Position numbers and translations under genes: made by a program
In this document: positions 55,453 to 64,000 of the stretch, piece by piece
Layout of the letters: every line of letters starts with the position of its first letter
Position numbering within the stretch: position 1 is the first letter of the stretch
The notes under the pieces: model-generated
The model's input: only the letters and a program-made list of their open reading frames with translations
Told to the model about the DNA's origin: nothing
Database searches by the model: none
Origin: Petunia secreta
Taxonomy: Eukaryota > Streptophyta > Magnoliopsida > Solanales > Solanaceae
Reading direction: 5' to 3'
DNA length: 64,000 nt
Assembly (NCBI GenBank): GCA_029990175.1
Contig: JARKIP010000028.1
Location: 9,798,501 to 9,862,500, forward strand

Positions 55453-57209
55453 ATGGACAAGTTTTGCCCTAAAGTTTTTAGCAGAAGGCCTGGCAAGAGA
55501 CCTGTGGGCGAGAGTTCAGCTTCTGCGGGTGGTGACAGTCAACAATCACAGGTCCCGCATTCGCTGCCTACTGATGCCCCACCTGGCTATGATCCAGCTT
55601 TTTTCAGGCCCCCTGGCCCATATCAGGTACCACTTATTACCCCGTCTCAGTTGCCTCATGATTGGCAATGGACATTCCCTACCGTTGATTATACTGAGAC
55701 ACAGGTCCCTCCCACACAGGGCGATCCCTCCCAGGCTGATGACAGTGAGACTCAGCCCCCTGAATTCCCCCTAGATAGTTGTGACGACCCACCGAGTCAG
55801 CAGGAGCTCATGCTGTATGATCCCCATTCGCCTTATTACATTGGTGAGCCTGGCGCTCGGCTAGAAGGCAGAATGATTATTTACCCCGAGGCGGATAAAG
55901 GGTAAGCTACCTAATTTCTTAAGTTCTTGTCGATTAAATGATTAGTTCCTATTTTATTTGCTAGTATTATGAATAACTCTTGTTAATTTTTTTTTTTGTA
56001 GCTTTTGCCCAAGCGATGAGTCCACCAAAGTGCTGACTGCGTGCATGAGAGCGCACTGGAACCAGCCTTGGCGAACATGGAGCGATGTGCCCCAGCAAGT
56101 AAAGAAGCAGATATTGGTAGATTTTGAGGTAACACATATGCATTTGGTTTAAAACTAATTGTAGTTTTTTAAACCATGAACATGTTTAAAGAAATTATTT
56201 TGATACTCTTTCAGGGCAAATGTATCTGGCATCAGGGGCTGGATTATAACATTCGCAGCATTTTCCCAAAGAAATGTGCTGCGCTATTCAAGCAAACCCT
56301 TTACAATGCGCGGCATAGAGGTATAAGGCCCGGCTTCCTCCAAGGCCCTCAGTGGGCGGAGCTGGATGAATATTGGCACACGCCCGAGTTCGAGGCGAAG
56401 AGCGAGAAAGGAAAGGCTGCGCGAGCGTCGGATAAGGGTGGATCGCTCCATACCGGTGGCTCAATTAGCGCGGCTACACAAAAGATGCGCTTGGTACAGT
56501 ATATTTAATTGTTTGATTATTTACTTGAACAGTTGCTTTTTGTCTAACATATTATGTTTTTTAATTTGTAGGAAAAGAAAGAAAAACGCACTATTCCTGT
56601 GCTCGAGCTGCACAAGATCAGGCATACGAAGGGGGGCAAGAAGGGCGGTGGAGAGTGGGTCGAGCCCCGCGCAAAAGAGGCATGGGTAAGTTTGTAAAAT
56701 TCGATCTTTAGTCGCCTCAATCCTTCAACGTTTAGTCTTTCTATTAACATCATTACTATATTTATGTTATTCAGGAAAAGGCTACAAAGGCCGTGGAAGA
56801 CTGGACATCGACCCAAGCATCGGACGCAGGAAGCAGCACCCCGGCTCCATTGACGTTCGAGAAAGAAAAGCAAATATGGGTCGATACTGTTGGAGGGGTT
56901 AAGAAGGGGTATGCTTATGGTCTTGGATCGCTATATGCTCCGGATAAGCATAATTCTCGCTTTTTGGGCTCTTCAGCTACTTCTTCTCCGGCGAGCTCCG
57001 TTGATCCTGCTGAGATGGCTCAAATGAGAGAGCAGATCGCACAGCTGTCGAGGGAAAACCAAGAAACGCATGACATGATCAGAAAGCTCCTTGCCAAAAA
57101 GGAGAAGAAGAAATCGAGAAGAAAGCATAAGAGCAAGCATCGCCGCAGCTCCTCTTCCTCTTCCTCTTCCGAGTCCGGGTCTAGCTCAGCCTCGCCCGAG
57201 CCCCAGTAG
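55453..57209 (+). CDS. TNPA-like CACTA protein (five exons, intact)
   Basis: Exons 55453-55901, 56002-56128, 56215-56493, 56572-56685 and 56775-57209, all with GT..AG borders, join to 467 residues. The ATG lies just after a probable 5' UTR intron acceptor (caacag). The N-terminal 150 residues are Pro/Ser/Gln-rich. Exons 2-4 form a compact region (AHWNQPWRTWSDVP, then IWHQGLDYNIRSIFPKKC and HTGGSISAATQKMR) that fits the plant transposase family Ptta/En/Spm. The tail has a coiled coil (MREQIAQLSRENQETHDMI), a basic KKEKKKSRRKHKSKHRR nuclear signal and a Ser run. By family it is a DNA-binding accessory protein that recognises the subterminal repeats. I see no inactivating change. Confidence 0.82.
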
Positions 57210-57397
57210 TCTTTTAAATGTTTGTGAAGTTGTATTGTTAACAATTTTAGAATATAACTAATGGTGTATGGATGTTTTTGAAATGATTGGATGTTTTTGA
57301 AATGTTTGGATTGCTGTTTTATTGCTGCCCAGGTGCTGGTTTTTGCTGTTGCGATGTGCCTGATTGCAGGATTTTTATTGCAGGTTTTTACAGGTTT

Positions 57398-57664
57398 GGC
57401 GACCGATTTTCGGTCGCATAGCGGTCACAACTGAGACCACGTATGCGACTGATTTTCGGTCGCACATTCTGTGCGACCGAATTTCGGTCGCATACTTGGT
57501 CACCATTAATTACCACAAATGAGACCAAGTATGCGACCGAAAATCGGTCGCACTAGGATGTGCGACCGATTTTCGGTCGCATACTTGGTCACTGTATGTG
57601 AGCTATTGTGTGACCGAAATTCGGTCGCATGGTGGTCGAAGTAGCGACCGTTTTTCGGTCGCAG
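57398..57664 (+). repeat. 3' subterminal palindromic repeats of the CACTA element
   Basis: Seven copies of the gcgaccga/tcggtcgc palindrome, with small changes in arms and spacer, between 57399 and 57663. Between copies, tggtcac and accaagta phrases also recur in both orientations. Confidence 0.85.
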
Positions 57665-57887
57665 GGCTATTTGCTACCATGAATTTTCTGACTACCCGTA
57701 ATGGAGAAACAAATTGCTTACAAGGTTATTAAAACATTATTGGATATAAAATTAAAAGGATAAAACAAACAATAACAAGAGTAAGTATCCATCCCCTTCC
57801 CAATCCAATTTGAACCCACAAATCCTTATCAATTAACAACCTCACCAAAGAAAATGATAAATGCCATCACAAGAATAACATGATGTC

Positions 57888-59289
57888 TTATTTCTTAGGT
57901 GCAAGTCTTGACTTAATTTTCTCCACTTCCTTAGTACCAACTTGGAATGTTTTAGTCAAAACATCATCAGGAACAGTTGGTGATGATGCAAACAAGGTTG
58001 TAGCAATGGATTGAGTCCCCGGAAGCTGGCTGTTAAAGGCGGCGATGACGGCTGCTGGAACTTTCCCATTGTTCTTCTGGAAATGTACAAGTCCTCTAGG
58101 AAAAGCAAACACTTCTCCTTTTACAATATGTTTGGAGACCAGCACATTGGATGTTGTAATAAAGCCAACATCTAATTCACCCTCTAAAACAAAGATCATT
58201 TCAGTGGCACGAGGATGAGTGTGAGGTGGATTAATGCCACCAGGAGCATAGTCTATACGAGAAAGTGAGACACCAAGTGTGTTAAGACCAGGGACTTTCA
58301 TAACGTTGGCACCAGTGACTACTGAACCATATGTGTTGTTGGTTGCTCCTGGCTTGGCTATGACCATTGATGAGAAATCTACTTCTGAAAAGTTCTTCTT
58401 GCAAGGAAATCCATTTACCATGAAACCTATTTTATGTACACAGGAAAAATTGCATAAGCAGCATGTTTTCTTGGATAAAAAGGATAGTAATAAATAAACC
58501 ATCATGTGACTGTTTTTATAGATTAATCTAACTATATACATTAATTCCCCTGAAAAAAGGCTAATTTTTTTCTCCAACTGAAACGAACATAAATGGTACT
58601 TCATCCGGTCTTATTTGTTTCACTATAGCAAAATATAATTTTGGTCCAAAATATTTTTGTCACTGTAGAAAGATAAGAAGTCATTGATTACTTTTTTCCG
58701 ATTCAATTTTACTACTCCAAGAAAGCAAAACATCGCTCATTACTCATTTAGAGAAGAGATAAGAATAATTTAGTCAAATGTCTTGTATTATTAATGCTGT
58801 AAAAAAACGATTTTCTTAGTGCCTGTACAAAAACTTTTATGATGAATAAAATATAAAATAGGACCGGAGGGAGTATTAGCTAAGTATATTTGATGGCCAG
58901 TTGCTAATTACTAATATGGTTAATTTGCTACAAATTTGGCCAGCTAATTGTTGTACTTTGATTCAAGACTCCTATATCTTGTAAGGCACAAAAAAAAAAA
59001 AAAAAAAAAAAACAAGAACGAGAGCGAGACACCCTCCCCCCCCCCCCCCCCCCCCCAAAAACTTAAAACGTAACATGCTGATCAAGAATCTAGCTTTCTC
59101 ATTCTCAAAGAAACCAAAAAAGAAAGAATCAAAAGGGTGCAAATAAATGGGAAAATGTAACTTACTAGAAGTAAGATCAGCAACACAAACATCTTGAAGC
59201 ATGTCTGGATCTCCAGCTGAAGCTTTCTCTAAGCTAATGGCTAACATAGCCAGAACCATAATCACAAGCACTTTTCCAAATGAAGACAT
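57888..59289 (-). CDS. Germin-like protein GLP-3 (two exons, intact)
   Basis: Exon 1 is 59166-59289 and exon 2 is 57888-58426; 220 residues with the same phases as GLP-1. Metal ligands H110, H112, E117 and H156, C35/C50 and the N71-N-T sequon are all present. Differences include VLAMLAISLEKASAG in the signal peptide, F43 for L43 after the splice, V-to-I in AAVIAAFN and A-L-T to A-T-T in SIATTLF. The intron is longer because it keeps a full Stowaway-like MITE, and it has adjacent A and G homopolymers. A frame that starts upstream of exon 2 inside the intron is not real. Expected product: secreted Mn-binding cupin. Confidence 0.93.
58599..58873. mobile_element. Stowaway-like MITE in the GLP-3 intron
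   Basis: Ends are CTTCATCCGGTCTTATTT and, as complement of the right end, CTCCCTCCGGTCCTATTT, with TA on both sides (58597-58598 and 58874-58875). CTCCCTCCGTYCC-type TIRs and a TA target fit Stowaway (Tc1/mariner). GLP-1 and GLP-2 introns keep only the right-hand part (to about 11275 and 19721), having lost about 180 bases including the left TIR. Confidence 0.7.
59036..59056 (-). repeat. Intronic homopolymer G run (21 nt on the coding strand), GLP-3
   Basis: Preceded on the + strand by a long A run near 58989-59012. Same position as the runs in GLP-1 and GLP-2. Confidence 0.8.
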
Positions 59290-59432
59290 GGTGGAACAAG
59301 AAAATAATTTGGCAATAACAATTGTTTGTTAAATATATATATAGCCAAAAAGGAAGCAATCAAAAGAGGGAAATTAAAGAGAAGAGCTTTGAATACTATC
59401 TTAAGACAATGGTTAGAGAAAATTGGATGGGC

Positions 59433-59442
59433 TCTATTTATA
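59433..59442 (-). promoter_or_regulatory. TATA box of GLP-3
   Basis: TATAAATAGA on the minus strand, about 145 bases above the ATG, in the conserved GLP promoter context. Confidence 0.75.
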
Positions 59443-59726
59443 AGGGGGAGAAGACTTGAAAATGTTTATTAGACTTTGAAGTCACGTGAGGAAAACTTTG
59501 ACTTCGTGCCGTGGACGTGACCTAACTAATCGATAGGCTACTGAATTCGTCCCATTTTATATTGCGGAATTTGATTTGACATAACTTTTTTTTAAAATTT
59601 AAAATTTGCTTATAAAAGTATGAAACTCTTTTTCGTTAGATTAAAAAGAAACTAAAGTCATATAAATTGAGAGAAAGGAACTATAATGGGAAATTAGAAA
59701 AATTTATAAAAAATATCATAAAAGAG

Positions 59727-59816
<90 letters not shown>

Positions 59817-60276
59817 CATATATCGACCACTCAATATATGAGAAAACTGTTACAAAAGGATGAACCTGCTCCATTTGTTTGAGGTATTATAATATGTATA
59901 AGCATATATCGACCACTCAATTTCTCATTATTTGTAGATTAAAATGGAATTTGTTTGATAAAATAGGTTTTCATTGCATAGGACTTTGGATGGAAATTGA
60001 TTGCCGAACTAACAAATACTACAACGAATAGAAATACTTTGAATGCGGACAATGGACATACCCTTTTAAGATTGAATTTTCATATGCCCTTCAGCTACTT
60101 TCTACTAGTATTTGTTTATTGTTTAATCAATCCCTCAACCGCTCTATCCATCTCCAACCCTCCCTCATAGTTCATAACAAAACTACATTTTGATCCAATC
60201 ATATTTATTTATCACAATCAACAATAAATTAATATCATCGTTGTGTGATAATATTTACTTGAAAATACATAATATC
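59443..60276. other. Upstream region of GLP-3, non-coding, with a TA microsatellite
   Basis: Similar to the GLP-1 and GLP-2 upstream regions. The (TA) run at 59731-59814 is about 42 units. The match to copy A (about 13510) is interrupted by the Athila-like LTR at 60277. Confidence 0.6.
59731..59814. repeat. (TA)42 microsatellite
   Basis: Uninterrupted TA repeat of about 84 bases. The matching place in copy A has only a few TA units (near 13170-13200). Confidence 0.95.
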
Positions 60277-61603
60277 TGTTGCTCCCAAACGCATGCAAGT
60301 ATACGCGGTCGACAAGTAATAAAGTGATAAATCGAGTATCGTTTCCACGAGGACTATTCAGACTGAATACTAGCAAAAAATTTCCTAAGAATTATTCAGG
60401 GATCTTTTCCAATAGTGATGAGTTTTATTAACTAAAAAGCAATAATTAAAATGGTAGAAGTGAATTCAAACAATGGAGCAAAACTTGGTTGTTATCAGTA
60501 ATAAGGAGACGGTCCAGGGTCAGAGTTACGAACAATCCAGTTGAGTTTTCCAATTGATTCCACTTCTCAAATTCCGGATTACTAACTAACAGAGTAAATG
60601 TACATGTGAAAACCTTTCGATTCTTCACAGTCTATGCAAGCTACTTCAATCCCTATATGTCTATGGGTTGAATCACGTGCACGCATTAACGAATTCTGTA
60701 ATGAGTTAAACTAGGCGAGCAAGTATATGTCTATCTTACTCACAAATTTGTTCCCCGATGCCCGGGTTCACAAACTAGTCATATTCTTTCTTATTACGTA
60801 ATTAAATTCCCTCTTTCGAGTTCAATCTAAAAACCATAGATAATGCGTAATAATCGGGCCATGACAATTACACAAGTGAAGTCAAGAAAGAATAAGTAAT
60901 CCGTTATGGGATTCAATTAATGAAAATCAATCTTCAAACATCAACTTTCATGTAATACTCTTACCCTAGAACGTAAGATTTAGCCACGCATACTCATAAT
61001 AACAACACAAAGATTTGATGAAATAATGAAATAATGATGTAATAGATTAATGGAAGGAAGAAAAACCCTTATTCAAGATGTTATGAGCTCTCCAATTTGC
61101 TCCAAAGTCTGAACTCCTCTAAAAAACTAAGTAAAATAGTATCTATAAGGTTTACAAAGGCCTGGTAATAAGTTAAATAGGAAGTAAAAATCTGCTCCAG
61201 GGGCGCTATAACGGGCGCTTTGCGTCCACGATCGCGCTGAAACAACCAGTGAACGTCGAACTTTGGGCGCTTTTGGAGCGCCCCACGTAGGAAAAAGCGC
61301 CAGGCACTGGGCGCTATAAGTGGCGCGCCACGTGCCCCAAAGCGCCAGGCCAAATCAGCTGTTCCTTGCTCCGCAACTCGCCCCGTGTCGTGCCCTCGTG
61401 TGCTCAATCCAATCCTCAATCAATCTCCAATCATTTTTTGCTCAATCACGCTCCTAAAAGCTCCAAATGCACTGCGTAACAACCTACACACGCACGACAT
61501 CAAATTAGTGCAAAACCACATTCATAAACTATAAAACGAGCGAATAACAAGCTCAAACATGCGGAAATATTAAGGAAACGTTGGCATAAAATGCCAAACA
61601 TCA
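60277..61603 (-). repeat. 3' LTR of an Athila-like gypsy element (1327 bp)
   Basis: Starts TGTTGCTCCCAAACGC and ends CCAAACATCA; same family as the solo LTR at 33186. The adjoining interior reads, on the minus strand, AAGTGTGGGGTGG, a polypurine tract, so the element is minus-strand and this is its 3' LTR. The core at about 61195-61350 is rich in gggcgct/agcgccc motifs, where the solo LTR instead has gaagcc/ggcttc-type repeats. Confidence 0.85.
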
Positions 61604-63672
61604 CCACCCCACACTTGAACCCTTGCTCGCCCTCGAGCAAGTCACAACTAACTTCCCAACCTAGGTAAAACAGGTCTGCCTATGACTATGGTTGATACCG
61701 ATCATTGAACAAATGCACACATGACTACTATGGGTCCAACAAACATGCCAATAATTTATCAAACATCAAAAACACGAGAACAACCACCCCAAGATAACTC
61801 AAATGCACAAACTCGACTCATTGCAACCATTCTCCCACAAAGTCACACCTATCTACTCAACAAGAAGCCACAACTTCACCTATTTCATGCAAACCATGTG
61901 CCCTCACCAATATGAAGCAAAAGAGTGCCCCCCCCCCCCCCCCCAAAGATCACACACAACAATAAATATCATGAATAGAACGGGGGCAATAACAAATGAA
62001 TTTACTCACTCTCATGAAAGTCTCACATGTCACACACAATGTACCATAGGCTTGCCCGTAGTGTAGGACTCCACTAATGTAAGCTCACTCCAATCGGGAT
62101 TAACTAGGACTTTAAAAAGGTCGTAATGTAGGCTAAGGGTCGGGTAGGATACATATGGTAATAGTAACTACCTCCCTAAGCACTTTAATACATCACAGTT
62201 ATTTCAAACACAATTCTCATCAAAGCCACCCAATCAACACTTCCACACACATACCTTCTCAACAAGTAGCATTATTTCTTTTAAGCACACACTAGCAAGG
62301 AATGGATATTTTTTTCTCTTCATTTCTCTTTCCACAATTTTTTTTTCTTTTTCTTTTTAACTTTGCTCTTTTTTGTTTTTCAATTTCATTATTTTCCAAC
62401 CTTGCCAATGCTCATAAACAACTACTACACAATTTTAACAAGTATTCCTCTTCATTAGTTCCACTCAAAAACCTCCCAATATCCAACCACAACTCCAAAA
62501 TAATATCACAATATCAACTAAAGTGCTTAAGGAGTAAAGGGCCAAAAGAGACAATTTAGAACAAATGGGTAGGCTCGGGGTGTGGGTGCCAACAAAAAGG
62601 GTCAAAGAAATCACAACAAATTTTTTTTTTCAAGGTGTATATGTAAGGGTAGGTAAATCAAAAGAAAGCCTTGTATCATTTCCCGACTAGAGCAAACCTA
62701 GGATTTCGCTTTGCACACACACGGGGCAAGTTCTAGACATTGATATGCAAACATGGAGCAAACAAAAATATGCCTCACACACACATTGCACATGATCCAC
62801 ACAAAAAGGTTCCATCAACAACTCTCAATCAAGCATCTAAAGTGCAACTTGTGGAAAATTAAGCACTAATGCACAAAGGTTCACAATAAAATCAAGCAAG
62901 TGGACTCAAGCATCTCAAGGGGGTTATTCCATTTTTTTCCTAGGCATGCGTCATAATTTAAAACCCAAGGACACCACAAATAGCACATGCAATCAATTCA
63001 AGTCCACCGGTATCAAACAAATCAAAGGCACCTAGCATTCTACCTATTTCCTTCGTCTAGGGTCACCTATACTAACTATTATAATCCTAAAAATAAAAAA
63101 CTACCCGGTTCAAAGGCCTCCCCGTGGAAAAGAACCGAGGTCATAAGAAAAATCACGGGGTGGATGACATGTACCACTAATAAAACTAAAAGAAAAATCT
63201 TTTTGGAATTTTTTTCATTGGTTTTCTAATTTTTTTTTCATATATTAAAGCAAGAAACAAATAAAAATAAAGTCAAGTGACAAAAGAAAATCCTACGGTA
63301 CATGCATCCCTAACCTCAAAAATAAATAAAAGGGTAGTTCCCCCACCCCACACTTAAACTAAGCACTGTCCTCAGTGCTAAAAATAAGAAAGTGCAAGGT
63401 AAAGAAAACTTCCCTGAAAACTCTAGTCCTTGGTGCTAGCATCCTCCAAGCTTCCATATAGTATGAGGTACTCAGACTTCCCTCAGTAGGTCATCAATAT
63501 TAGGCAGGGGTCAGGACACCCCACACTTAAACTCGGCATTATATGAACCTGCAATCCAAGGAAAAACAAAAACTACGTGACACTATATATAAATAAAATA
63601 ATACAAATACAACCTCGGGTTGCCTCCCGAGAAGCGCCTTAGTTAACGTCGTGGCACGACGACACTTTTAGC
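61604..63672 (-). other. Degenerate interior of the Athila-like element
   Basis: No intact ORF. It contains ccccacacttaaac phrases repeated near 61605, 63350 and 63520, purine tracts on the minus strand that are typical of the 3' part of Athila interiors. A C run is at 61930-61944. RT, RNase H and integrase are not seen in the 2 kb between the protease piece and the LTR, so a large deletion is likely. Confidence 0.6.
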
Positions 63673-63999
63673 TCACTTCCAGCATTTACGTCTTCTCTTC
63701 TTACGATGAACTTTTGCTTTCTTCCCTTCTCTGAGAGAACCCCTCTTCAACTTCACATGTGGTTTACTTCCATGTTCTTGTCTGACACATTCGATCATAG
63801 GGCACTCTTCAACCTTAGCTATGTGCTCCTTCTCAGTATACACCTTGAAAGTAACCTTTTCTCCATGCGCTCTAACAGTCATCTCACCCAGCTCAATGTC
63901 AATAATTGCCTTCGAGGTGACTAAGAATGGTCTTCCCAAAATGATTGGAGCTTCTCGGTCCTCTCCATAATCTAGGACTACAAAATCAGCAGAGAATGT
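63673..63999 (-). pseudogene. Protease-region fragment of the Athila-like element (partial)
   Basis: The frame enters from the right edge and ends at 63673. It reads FSADFVVLDYGEDREAPIIL, then GRPFLVTSKAIIDIELGEMT and a Lys/Arg-rich tail. The PIILGRPFL segment is the conserved end of gypsy retropepsin; the ADFVVLDY lead-in is typical of Athila. The active-site aspartate lies right of the window. The basic tail ending RRKRRRKC-type residues replaces the RT that should follow, consistent with deletion. Confidence 0.75.
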
Positions 64000-64000
64000 A

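Larger units (their letters stand above)
54499..57700 (+). mobile_element. CACTA element with TNPA-like gene, 3' terminus lost
   Basis: Starts CACTACTAAAAAAAGC at 54499, inserted after catatatt relative to the GLP-1 flank. Both ends carry arrays of a palindromic motif (arms gcgaccga and tcggtcgc). A five-exon TNPA-like gene lies between. The complement of the 5' terminus (TTTTTTTAGTAGTG) is not found near the right side; the sequence passes from ctgactacccgta (about 57688-57700) into GLP-3 flank. No TNPD-type transposase is present. The element is therefore one-ended and immobile on its own. Confidence 0.8.

Noticed and set aside
58427..58604. N-terminal extension of GLP-3 exon 2
   Set aside because: It is intron read-through; the splice acceptor at 58427-58428 and exon 1 at 59166-59289 give the conserved 220-residue protein.
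59667..59882. 71-codon frame with an Ile-Tyr run
   Set aside because: Translation of the TA microsatellite.
61081..61419. 112-codon minus-strand frame
   Set aside because: Lies wholly within the Athila-like LTR core, made of gcgct repeats.

Overview
This window is nuclear DNA of a flowering plant, most likely a eudicot and probably Solanaceae. The evidence is intron-containing genes with GT..AG borders and plant TATA boxes, AT-rich intergenic DNA, and nested plant LTR retrotransposons, Helitrons, hAT/MULE/CACTA relatives and Stowaway-like MITEs. The family assignment is inference from the look of the elements and was not searched. Host genes are few. The + strand begins with the C-terminal end of a cytosolic glutamyl-tRNA synthetase. 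A minus-strand cluster of germin-like protein (GLP) genes follows: three intact two-exon genes (GLP-1 10477-11767, GLP-2 18924-20206, GLP-3 57888-59289) and two pseudogenes (41153-52214 and 53266-54004).

Layout. 1-8211: glutamyl-tRNA synthetase tail, a GC-rich hAT-type MITE in its 3' flank, a non-autonomous Helitron (1448-4700), and a gag-only LTR element (5202-8206) resembling the TR-GAG class. 8212-18323: a 171-bp hAT MITE, GLP-1 with its promoter, a promoter MITE, a 748-bp TIR element and a 589-bp Mutator-type MITE rich in GTATAC. 18700-35660: a second copy of the GLP-1 segment (GLP-2), split by a 10.7-kb minus-strand Ty1/copia element (21850-32569, SIRE-like, with an envelope-position ORF) and by an Athila-like solo LTR (33186-34457). 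35663-41152: nested fragments: a Helitron end, a copia scrap, a gypsy 3' LTR with two minisatellites, and a copia LTR with gag. 41153-52214: a GLP pseudogene whose intron holds a complete 10.1-kb Ty3/gypsy Tat-lineage element (41840-51939). 52577-57700: CACTA-derived DNA, a 1258-bp tandem duplication and an intact five-exon TNPA-like gene. 57888-60276: GLP-3 and its flank. 60277-64000: the 3' LTR and degenerate interior of a minus-strand Athila-like element.

The GLPs are apoplastic cupin proteins by family. They sit in duplicated segments, so each paralogue serves as a natural empty site that confirms several insertions: the promoter MITE in GLP-1, the copia element and solo LTR in the GLP-2 segment, and the CACTA and Athila elements in the GLP-3 segment.

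The most interesting biology is in the Tat element. Its LTRs are nearly identical and both sense ORFs are open. Gag-protease and Pol share one frame and are separated by a single UAG followed by CAA UUA, the readthrough context known from tobamoviruses. It also carries a tRNA-like cloverleaf downstream of pol and a spliced antisense gene. The second system of note is the CACTA element, with palindromic subterminal repeats flanking a complete TNPA-like gene but with no recognisable 3' terminus. Percentages and mismatch counts here were made by eye.
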